A DNA stretch of 64,000 nt from Citrifermentans bremense (lineage in GTDB: Bacteria; Desulfobacterota; Desulfuromonadia; Geobacterales; Geobacteraceae). Positions within the stretch are counted from its first letter, which is position 1; every line of letters begins with the position of its first letter. Both the position numbers and the translations under genes were made by a program. Positions 56,464 to 64,000 of this stretch are shown piece after piece. The stretch lies in assembly GCF_014218275.1 (NCBI RefSeq), contig NZ_AP023213.1, positions 1 through 64,000 of the forward strand, read 5' to 3'. The notes under the pieces were generated by a model that was not told the origin of the DNA, searched no databases, and saw nothing but the letters and a program-made list of their open reading frames with translations.

Positions 56464-57296
56464 AAATGCTGGCGAGACTTTTCCGGCTGCGGCTTTCGCT
56501 CATGAACGGATTCGCGGCGGCGGCGGGTTACCTCCTGTTCCCCTCCCCGGTCCAGCGCCCGACCCTTTTGGCCCTGTTCCTGGGGGTGGCGCTTTCGGCC
56601 GCGGCAGGCTCCGCCCTGAACCAGGTCTTGGAGCGCGACCTCGACGCGTTGATGCGGCGCACCTGCGACCGCCCTCTCCCCACGAAAAAGCTGTCACCGG
56701 CCGCAGCCACCCTCGCGGGACTGGCGGCGCTCGCGGCGGGCGCCTCCCTTCTCTTTTTCGCGGCCGGCGCCGTTCCGGCCGCCGTCGCACTCGTGACGCT
56801 CATATGGTACCTGGCGCTGTACACCCCACTGAAGCGGGTAAGTTCTCTGGCTCTGCTGGTGGGCGGGGTGTGCGGGTGCGGCGCGCCGCTGGTCGGCTGG
56901 AGCGCCGCGGGCGGTGGGCTCGGGGATTTTCGCATCGTCCTGCTCGCCGGGGTCATCTACCTCTGGCAGGTCCCGCATTTCTGGCAGTTGCAGCGAAAAG
57001 AGGCAGACGACTATCGGCGCGCCGGTTTCCATGTCTTCACGCCTGCAGTCGGCAAAAAAGGGTCGGCGCCGCTTGGCCGGCTCTGGATCATCTCCATGAT
57101 CACGGCAACCTTGATGCTCCCGGTGTTCGGCGTGGTACAGGCTGCGCCCATTCTCTGCGCCCTGCTGCTGCCGCTCCCGTTTCTGTTCCTGTCCTGGCGG
57201 CGCTGGGACCGGGTCGCCGCCTTGGTGCTCCATTGCTACCCGCTTCTGGTCACCCTGGCCATTTTCGGAGGCAAATTCATAGGAGGAGCTGTTTGA
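56460..57296 (+). CDS. ctaB: Protohaem IX farnesyltransferase (haem O synthase)
   Basis: The UbiA-type prenyltransferase adds a farnesyl group to haem B. The 278-aa product has about eight helices, the Asp-rich NQVLERDLDALMRRT with the conserved CDRPLP, and a second site in LWQVPHFWQLQRKEADDYR. It overlaps ctaC by 4 bp (GTGA). No haem A synthase (ctaA) is visible nearby, so whether the oxidase uses haem A or O is open. It ends inside the next start codon. Confidence 0.93.
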   Translation: MKMLARLFRLRLSLMNGFAAAAGYLLFPSPVQRPTLLALFLGVALSAAAGSALNQVLERDLDALMRRTCDRPLPTKKLSPAAATLAGLAALAAGASLLFFAAGAVPAAVALVTLIWYLALYTPLKRVSSLALLVGGVCGCGAPLVGWSAAGGGLGDFRIVLLAGVIYLWQVPHFWQLQRKEADDYRRAGFHVFTPAVGKKGSAPLGRLWIISMITATLMLPVFGVVQAAPILCALLLPLPFLFLSWRRWDRVAALVLHCYPLLVTLAIFGGKFIGGAV

Positions 57297-57490
57297 TGGG
57301 CGATAAAGTTAAGTGCGAAAATCCAGTGAAACACAGGGACCACATGTGCAAGCTGAAAAAAGACGGGAGGGTCGAGGAGCTGGAAAAATACCAGAAAGAC
57401 CCCATCGTCTTTTGCAACAAGTGCAGGATGCAGGCGAACGACCCATGCGTGCTTTGCAACCCGAGAGCAATCAAGGGGGGTCGCGGCTGA
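57296..57490 (+). CDS. Small Cys/His-rich protein, last gene of the caa3 operon
   Basis: The 64-aa product aligns without gaps to the one encoded at 60082-60261, sharing Cys7, His13, His16, Cys18, Cys40, Cys43 and Cys54, plus DHMCKLKKDGRVEEL-like segments. The pattern suggests a metal (Zn, Cu or Fe-S) site. Its ATG overlaps the ctaB stop codon (TGATG) and AGGAGG lies upstream, so it is translated with the oxidase genes. The role may be in oxidase or metal handling but is unknown. Confidence 0.72.
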   Translation: MGDKVKCENPVKHRDHMCKLKKDGRVEELEKYQKDPIVFCNKCRMQANDPCVLCNPRAIKGGRG

Positions 57491-57541
57491 CGCAAATTCC
57501 CCCGCCGCTCAATTCCGTCATGATGAAATTTCCCACTGAAA

Positions 57542-57587
57542 AAGCCCCCTCTTTCCCGTCGGTTGCGGGAGGAGGGGGCTTCCTTTT
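57542..57587 (+). terminator. Terminator after the caa3 operon
   Basis: AAGCCCCCTC (57542-57551) pairs with GAGGGGGCTT (57572-57581), with an inner CCCG/CGGG helix, and is followed by CCTTTT. Confidence 0.85.
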
Positions 57588-57611
57588 ACCGGTCCTGGAC
57601 CGATCCGGCCT

Positions 57612-58799
57612 TTAGATTATTCCCACGGATTTCCCGATCCTGGTGAAGATGTCGAGCCCCAGGTCGAGGTCGTCGCGGGAGTGGGAGGCGCTGATCATGA
57701 CCCTGATGCGCGCCTTCCCCTGGGGGACGGTCGGGTAGCCGATCGGCATGGCGAAGATGCCGGGGTCGCAATCGAACAGCATGCGCGAGAAATGCTGGGC
57801 GAGCGTCGCGTCGCCGATCATCACCGGCGTGATGGGGGTGACGCTCGCGCCGATGTCGAAGCCGGCACTCCTCATTCCATCCTTGAAGTAACGCGTGTTT
57901 TCCCACAGAAGCTCCACCAGGTCGGTGCTCTCCTCGAGGAGGTCTACCGCCGCGAGACAGGCCGCCGTGTCTGCCGCGGTGACGGCGCTGGAAAAGAGGA
58001 AGGGGCGGGCCTTCTGCCGGATCCAGTCGATGACCGTGCTGCTCCCGGCGATGACCCCGCCCATGACCCCGAAGGCCTTGGAGAGGGTCCCTATCTCCAG
58101 GTCGAACTTCCCGTTCAACCGGAAGTGGTCCACGATACCGCGCCCGCCGCGCCCAAGCACCCCTTCGCCGTGGGCGTCGTCCACCATGGTGATGATGTCG
58201 TGGCGCTGGCAGAGCTCGAAGAGCCGGTCCAGGGGCGCTATGTCGCCGTCCATGGAGAAGACCCCGTCGGTGATCAAGAGGGCGCGCCGGTACTGGCCAA
58301 GGTTCTCCTTGATCGCGCGCTCGCAGTCCTCCACATCGCAGTGCTCGTACACCACGACCCTGGCCGAGGAGAGCCGGCAGCCGTCGATGATGCTGGCATG
58401 GTTCAGCCGGTCGGTGAAGATGACGTCACCCTTCCCGACCATTGGGGGGATCGCCGCCTGGTTGGCGCAGAACCCGGACTGGACGTAGAGGGCGTCCTCG
58501 ACCCCTTTGAAGGCGGCCAGCCGCTCCTCCAGTGTGCGGTGCAGCTCCAGGGTCCCGGCGATGCTTCTTACCGCCGCCGGCCCCACCCCCCAGATCTGAA
58601 CCGCGGCCCTGGCAGCTTCCTTCAGCCTGGGGTGGTTGGCGAGCCCCAGGTAGTTGTTGCTGCAGAAGTTCAGCACCTTCTTGCCATCCACCACCATCCA
58701 GGGGCCGCAGGCCGAACCTATGGTGCGGATATGCGTCCTCAGCCCCTGCTGCTTCAGGGCCTCCATCTCCTCTTTGATCCACTCGAACTTCTCGGGCAT
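57612..58799 (-). CDS. kbl: Glycine C-acetyltransferase (2-amino-3-ketobutyrate CoA ligase)
   Basis: Kbl cleaves 2-amino-3-ketobutyrate with CoA to glycine and acetyl-CoA, the second step of threonine breakdown. The 395-aa PLP enzyme has NFCSNNYLGLANHP at the N-terminus, the Asp in VDDAHGEGVLGRGGRG, and the PLP-binding Lys in GTLSKAFGVMGG. Length and motifs match the alpha-oxoamine synthase family. It follows tdh on the minus strand, separated by a long hairpin. Confidence 0.95.
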   Translation of the reverse strand: MPEKFEWIKEEMEALKQQGLRTHIRTIGSACGPWMVVDGKKVLNFCSNNYLGLANHPRLKEAARAAVQIWGVGPAAVRSIAGTLELHRTLEERLAAFKGVEDALYVQSGFCANQAAIPPMVGKGDVIFTDRLNHASIIDGCRLSSARVVVYEHCDVEDCERAIKENLGQYRRALLITDGVFSMDGDIAPLDRLFELCQRHDIITMVDDAHGEGVLGRGGRGIVDHFRLNGKFDLEIGTLSKAFGVMGGVIAGSSTVIDWIRQKARPFLFSSAVTAADTAACLAAVDLLEESTDLVELLWENTRYFKDGMRSAGFDIGASVTPITPVMIGDATLAQHFSRMLFDCDPGIFAMPIGYPTVPQGKARIRVMISASHSRDDLDLGLDIFTRIGKSVGII

Positions 58800-58813
58800 C
58801 CTTTGCCTCCTGG

Positions 58814-58875
58814 CTCACGCGAAGCCTTGATGCCGCGAGGGAGCCTCCCCTGGCGGCGTCAAGGCTGGGCGTGAG
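58814..58875. repeat. Long hairpin in the tdh-kbl spacer
   Basis: CTCACGC (58814-58820), AGCCTTGA (58823-58830) and GCCGC (58832-58836) pair in order with GCGGC (58853-58857), TCAAGGCT (58859-58866) and GCGTGAG (58869-58875), and a short AGGG/CCCT helix closes the top. The stem is over 20 bp. It lies between the two genes of an operon and could set relative expression or stabilise one part of the message. Confidence 0.85.
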
Positions 58876-58884
58876 GCGTAATTT

Positions 58885-59928
<1,044 letters not shown>

Positions 59929-60081
59929 GGCTCGCTCCTCTCATGTGGGTGCCGTAACTTTACGTTAATGTTATCAGGGGAACGGTTCATGTAAAGGAAG
60001 GAAACGGCGCAAGGCCTGCTGGGTGCGGGGTCGCGACATGTGCTAAGATAGCGGTACCCAATTAGAGACAAGGAGGTCCCA

Positions 60082-60261
60082 ATGAGTGAGCTGAAAGAGT
60101 GTCCGAAGCCGACAGAACATAAGGCGCACATGTGCCAGTTGAAGCGCGAAGGGCGGATCGAGGAGATCGACCGGCACTCCTCGAAGCCGAAGTTCATCTG
60201 CAACCGGTGCCAGGCCAAGGCGGACGAAGAAGGGTACCTCTGCACGCCGCGGCCGCTGTAG
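60082..60261 (+). CDS. Small Cys/His-rich protein, paralogue of the caa3-operon protein
   Basis: This 59-aa reading frame (MSELKECPKPTEHKAHM...) has AAGGAGG 5 bases before its ATG and ends LCTPRPL. It aligns without gaps to the 57296-57490 product, with 22 identical positions of 59 and all shared Cys/His: C7, H13, H16, C18, C40, C43, C54. It is monocistronic, between divergent tdh and a kinase gene. A protein-level paralogue 3 kb away, with a strong ribosome-binding site, makes this a real gene. The function is unknown. Confidence 0.75.
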   Translation: MSELKECPKPTEHKAHMCQLKREGRIEEIDRHSSKPKFICNRCQAKADEEGYLCTPRPL

Positions 60262-60435
60262 CGGTAAACGGGGATGGGCTGCTCAAATTTCCGAAAGTGG
60301 CCCGTCCCTTTTTCGCTACGGACGTTAAGTAGCTCACATAATTAATAATTCAAGCAATTAACCCGCAGAGCCGATAATTCGAGGACCGTCCATGGAAGGC
60401 GTGCATAGTTTGCCGGATAGGTTCCGAGGTAGTAG

Positions 60436-63400
60436 ATGCTTACTGTTCCCCGAAAAATCAGCGTCGCTGTGACCTTACTGTCACTGGCTTTGTGGCTTCT
60501 TCTTCTCGGCCCCCTGGAAGTTCAGGCGGCAGACCGGCCCCACGTCCTGGCTCTCAACTCGTACAACGACGGTTATGAATGGTCCGACGACGAGATGCAC
60601 GGGTTGCGGGAGACCTTGACCCGCGGGTTCCCCCAGCTCGAGCTCTTGATCGAGCACCTCGACACCAAGAAATTCCCCAACAAAAAGCATTTCCCCCAGC
60701 AGGCCGACCTGCTCGCGGCCAAATACCGCAAGGACCGGTTCCAGGTGGTGATCGCACTGGACAACGCGGCGTTAGAATTCGCCCTGCGCTACCGTGACCG
60801 CCTCTTCCCTGGCACGCCGCTGGTTTTCTGCGGCATCAACGACTATAGCCCCGGCATGATCGTCGGGCGCAACAACTTGACAGGCGTGGCCGAGCACCAC
60901 GACATGGTCGGCACCCTGGACATGGCCCTCTCCCTGCACCCGGGGACCCGGCAGGTGGTGGTTGTCCACGACTATACCGACACCGGGCTTGCCATGGCCC
61001 GGGAACTCTCCCGGTACCAGGAGCATTTCGGCGGGGTAAAGCTCCGTTACCTCCCCGACCTTCCGCTCGAGCAGTCGGTGCAGCAGTTGAAGTCGCTTCC
61101 CAAGGACGCCCTGGTGCTGCTTCTATCCTACTCGGTGGAAAAAGGGGGACGCTCCTTCACCCAGGCCCAGGTCGCACAGGTGGTGTCCTCAGCCAGTTCC
61201 GTCCCCGTATATGCCGTTCACGCAGCCCAGCTCGGGAAAGGGGTGGTCGGCGGGCGGATGATGGAGGGGAGGATCCAGGGGGTAAAGGCAGCGGAACTTG
61301 CACTTAGGATCATCTCGGGGGAAAAGGCGCAGAGCATCCCCGTCATCGACCAGAACCTCTCCCAGGCCATGGTCGACGACGCGGTGGTGCGCAGGTTTGG
61401 CATCGACCCGGGGAAGATCCCCGCCGGGGCAAGGATCATCAACAAGCCGGTCTCGGTTTATGCAGTGAACAAGACTGCCTTCTGGACTGCTCTGGCCGTT
61501 GCCGCAGCGATGCTGACAGCCCTTTTCACCCTCTATTTCAGCATCGAACGCAGAAAGCGCCTGGAAAAAGGGCTGCAGCTGTCGGAGGCGCGGTTCCGGC
61601 AGCTCTTCGACAACGCCGGTGACGCCATCTACATTCACGACTTCCAGTTCAAGATCCTGGAGGCGAACCAGTCGGCCTGCGACAAGATGGGGTACAGCCA
61701 CGACGAGTTGCTTCAGTTGAGCCTGTACGAGATCAATCACCCCAACCAGCGGGAAAGGCTACCCGAACGGCTGGCTACGGTGAAAAAAGACGGGCGCGCA
61801 CTGTACGAATCGGAGCACCTGACCCAGGGGGGAGAGCCGATACCGATAGAGGTGACCAGCCGCGTCATCGATTTCGGCGAGCGCCCCGCCATCCTCAGCG
61901 TGGTGCGGGACATCTCCCGGCGCAAGCGCATAGAGCGGCGGGAGAAGGCGCGGCTGAAAATACTGGAAAGAATGGCGACGAGCTCGAATCTGCAGGAGCT
62001 TTTGGGGGAGATCGTCCGCTTCGTGGAGCAGGAAAGCCCCGGCGCGCTCTGCTCGGTGCTCCTGGTGGACGACTCCGGCACCCGCCTGACCCATGGCGCG
62101 GCACCGAGCCTTCCTGACTTCTACAACCAGGCCGTGGCCGGCTTGAGGATCGAACAGGGGATGGGCTCGTGCGGCACCGCCGCCTTCACCAAACAGCGCG
62201 TGGTGGTCGAGGACATAGAGAACCATCCCTACTGGAGGAATTTCAAGCCGGCGCGGGACGCCGGCCTGCGCGCCTGCTGGTCGGAGCCGGTTCTCTCGCG
62301 CGAGGGTGACGTTCTGGGGACCTTCGCCATCTATTACCGCAGTTGCCGCAGCCCCAGGGAAGGCGAGATCGCCCTGATCGAATCGGCCGCCCACATGGCC
62401 AGCATCGCCATCGGCCGCATGCGCAGCGAGGAGAGCCGGCAAAAGCTCGAGGAGCAGATGCGCCAGATGCAGAAGATCGAGGCGATTGGGCAGCTGGCGG
62501 GGGGGCTTGCCCACGACTTCAACAACCTCTTGACCCCCATCTTCGTCTACGCCGACATCGCCAAGCGGAGCTTCACCCCCGACGACCCCAACTGGAAGAA
62601 GCTCGACGGCATCCTCGTCTCCGCCCATAAGGCGGCGGACCTCACCAAGAAGCTCCTTTCCTTCGGGCGCAAGCAGGTGCTCAATATGGAGGTGCTGGAG
62701 CTGAACGACGTCATCAGCTCGCTTCTGGACCTGATGCAGCGGACCATCCGGGGCAACATCGAGATCAGGACCAACCTGACCGGCTATGGCGCCCCGATCT
62801 TCGCCGACCGCGGCCAGATCGAGCAGATCCTGATCAACTTCGCCGTCAACGCCCAGGACGCCATCAAGGGAAACGGCAGCATCGTGATCGAGACCGGCAA
62901 CGTGACCATCGACGACGAGTTCGCCCGGATGAACCCCGGCACCAAGCCCGGGCCGCACGTGCTGCTCTCCTTCACCGACGACGGCTGCGGCATGAGCGAG
63001 GGGGTGCTGGGACACATCTTCGAGCCCTTCTTCACCACGAAACCGGTGGGGCAGGGAACCGGGCTCGGTCTCGCTACGGTGTACGGGATCGTGAAGCAGC
63101 ATAACGGCTGGGTCAAGGTGGTGAGCCAGGTGGGCCAGGGGACCAGCTTCCTCCTTTACTTCCCGAGACAGGCGGCAAAGGCGAAGCAGGAGCCGGCTCA
63201 GCCGGAGCCGGCGGCGAAAATCGAGCAAAGGGACAGCTGCGCCACCATCCTCGTGGTCGACGACAACGAGAGCATCAGGGAGATGGCGCTGGAGCTGCTC
63301 CAGTCCTCGGGGCACCATGTCCTGATCGCGGAAACCCCGGCTCTCGCCCTGAAGCTGGTCGAGGAGCGCGATCTCCCGCTGGACCTGCTGGTGACCGACG

Positions 63401-63600
63401 TGGTGATGCCCGAGATGAGCGGGCCGGAGCTGTACGAGCGCCTTGCCCTCCTCCAGCCGGGGCTGCCGGTCCTCTACATCTCCGGCTATACCTTCGACGT
63501 CAAGGTGCATAACCCAAGGCAGCACAAGCAGGTGAGCTTCCTCCCCAAGCCGTTCACCTCGGAGCAGTTCATCGCAGTCATAGAAAAGGCAATCTCCTGA
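60436..63600 (+). CDS. Hybrid sensor kinase: periplasmic binding domain-PAS-GAF-HisKA-HATPase-receiver
   Basis: The 1054-aa product has a signal-like N-terminus, a periplasmic domain of about 300 residues resembling ABC substrate-binding proteins of the PF04392 type ([33 protein letters not shown]), a transmembrane helix near 350-370, PAS ([17 protein letters not shown]), GAF, HisKA with [15 protein letters not shown], HATPase with DDGCGMSE and [11 protein letters not shown], and a C-terminal receiver (ILVVDDNES, Asp in [13 protein letters not shown]). It likely binds a small ligand outside the membrane and starts a phosphorelay. The ATG at 60436 follows GAGGTAGTAG. No output regulator is adjacent. 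Confidence 0.9.
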   Translation: MLTVPRKISVAVTLLSLALWLLLLGPLEVQAADRPHVLALNSYNDGYEWSDDEMHGLRETLTRGFPQLELLIEHLDTKKFPNKKHFPQQADLLAAKYRKDRFQVVIALDNAALEFALRYRDRLFPGTPLVFCGINDYSPGMIVGRNNLTGVAEHHDMVGTLDMALSLHPGTRQVVVVHDYTDTGLAMARELSRYQEHFGGVKLRYLPDLPLEQSVQQLKSLPKDALVLLLSYSVEKGGRSFTQAQVAQVVSSASSVPVYAVHAAQLGKGVVGGRMMEGRIQGVKAAELALRIISGEKAQSIPVIDQNLSQAMVDDAVVRRFGIDPGKIPAGARIINKPVSVYAVNKTAFWTALAVAAAMLTALFTLYFSIERRKRLEKGLQLSEARFRQLFDNAGDAIYIHDFQFKILEANQSACDKMGYSHDELLQLSLYEINHPNQRERLPERLATVKKDGRALYESEHLTQGGEPIPIEVTSRVIDFGERPAILSVVRDISRRKRIERREKARLKILERMATSSNLQELLGEIVRFVEQESPGALCSVLLVDDSGTRLTHGAAPSLPDFYNQAVAGLRIEQGMGSCGTAAFTKQRVVVEDIENHPYWRNFKPARDAGLRACWSEPVLSREGDVLGTFAIYYRSCRSPREGEIALIESAAHMASIAIGRMRSEESRQKLEEQMRQMQKIEAIGQLAGGLAHDFNNLLTPIFVYADIAKRSFTPDDPNWKKLDGILVSAHKAADLTKKLLSFGRKQVLNMEVLELNDVISSLLDLMQRTIRGNIEIRTNLTGYGAPIFADRGQIEQILINFAVNAQDAIKGNGSIVIETGNVTIDDEFARMNPGTKPGPHVLLSFTDDGCGMSEGVLGHIFEPFFTTKPVGQGTGLGLATVYGIVKQHNGWVKVVSQVGQGTSFLLYFPRQAAKAKQEPAQPEPAAKIEQRDSCATILVVDDNESIREMALELLQSSGHHVLIAETPALALKLVEERDLPLDLLVTDVVMPEMSGPELYERLALLQPGLPVLYISGYTFDVKVHNPRQHKQVSFLPKPFTSEQFIAVIEKAIS

Positions 63601-63878
63601 AGCTCATGCAGTCTTTTGCTTTACTCCACAGGACTGGACACTCATAAAAAACGACGCCAAAGGATCTGTTCCAGGCACCCCCTAAAAACTTCCTCTCTCC
63701 CCAATAATTAATTCTTAAACATAATTAATTCCGCCTTGTTGTAGACATGCACAGTCGCTGGTGTAACTTTTTTTGCATCTGGACTTCGCAAAGTCATACG
63801 CCACAACCGCGATTATTGTCCAGGCGCTGCCGGCTCTATGTCATGCCGGCACTGAATTTATTGCACAAGGAGAGGATT
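63601..63878. other. Intergenic region before a lipoprotein gene
   Basis: 278 bp without a convincing gene. It has AT-rich inverted segments (AATTAATTCTTAAACATAATTAATT, 63702-63730) likely to lie near a promoter, but no clear -35/-10 pair. A good ribosome-binding site (AAGGAGAGG) precedes the partial gene at 63879. Confidence 0.4.
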
Positions 63879-64000
63879 ATGAAACGGGAGAAGCTGATTG
63901 GGAAAGCCTTTCTGCTGGTAGCGCTGGGCGCGGCGGGAACCTTGTCTGGGTGTGCAAGTTACGAAGTGAACAACGGCCGCGGAAACATTCCGGGGTACTG
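63879..64000 (+). CDS. Predicted lipoprotein, truncated by the window end
   Basis: The first 40 codons are visible. They encode a basic start and hydrophobic helix ending in LSGCASYEV, a lipobox with Cys for lipid attachment, then a Gly/Asn-rich start of the mature part. AAGGAGAGG lies just upstream of the ATG. The rest is outside the window, so the family cannot be named. Confidence 0.8.
   Translation, partial: MKREKLIGKAFLLVALGAAGTLSGCASYEVNNGRGNIPGY

Noticed and set aside
61759..63525. 588-codon antisense frame over the large hybrid kinase
   Set aside because: Same reason: mirror of high-GC coding sequence.
63759..63777. Sigma54-like promoter (TGGTGTAAC...TTGCA) before the lipoprotein gene
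   Set aside because: GG and GC are 13 bases apart where 10 are needed.

Overview
The window is a 64 kb piece of a bacterial chromosome that begins at the replication origin (dnaA-dnaN-recF-gyrB-gyrA). The content points to the Geobacteraceae (Geobacter / Citrifermentans / Geomonas type; inference, no search was run): GC-rich coding sequence, many multi-domain sensor kinases, a MacA-like dihaem peroxidase, NfnAB, a complete HdrABC-FlxABCD cluster, SelB, a methyl-accepting protein with a haemerythrin domain, and several families of short intergenic palindromic repeats.

Layout. 1-9.5 kb: origin and replication core. The dnaA-dnaN gap has a textbook unwinding layout (DnaA boxes, GC cluster, CTA/CTT trios, AT tract). 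9.6-12.2 kb: a HEAT-like protein and gpsA. 12.4-19.8 kb: four consecutive histidine kinases, two with N-terminal receiver domains, and no DNA-binding regulator. 19.9-26.8 kb: an ABC-2 exporter, a haem-type radical SAM protein, hemE, corA, another kinase and a GIY-YIG protein. 26.8-39.7 kb, minus strand: cytochrome c peroxidase, NfnAB, an EamA transporter, a HicAB toxin-antitoxin pair with a palindromic operator in its promoter, and the seven-gene hdrCBA-flxDCBA cluster. 40.2-45.8 kb: an asymmetric heterodimeric ABC exporter and selB. 45.8-51.8 kb, minus strand: an apparent operon hemH - small zinc-ribbon protein - MoxR ATPase - 650-aa protein of unknown function, then an MCP-haemerythrin and a small exported peptide. 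52.1-57.5 kb: a caa3-type cytochrome oxidase operon (sco-ctaD-ctaE-ctaF-ctaC-ctaB) ending in a small Cys/His protein. 57.6-60.3 kb: the threonine-degradation pair tdh-kbl and a second, paralogous small Cys/His protein. 60.4-64 kb: a large hybrid sensor kinase and the start of a lipoprotein.

How it fits together. NfnAB and HdrABC-FlxABCD are both flavin-based electron-bifurcating machines linking NAD(P)H, ferredoxin and low-potential thiol/disulfide carriers, as expected of a respiratory anaerobe. The caa3 oxidase, dihaem peroxidase, haemerythrin chemoreceptor and haem genes (hemE, hemH, ctaB) suggest that it also handles oxygen.

The best candidates for undescribed biology are the hemH-linked MoxR / TraB-ChaN-EreA-like operon (45.8-49.7 kb) and the paralogous pair of small Cys/His proteins, one of them coupled to the oxidase operon. 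Start codons were adjusted by ribosome-binding-site position where stated. All family names come from motifs read by eye, not from database searches.
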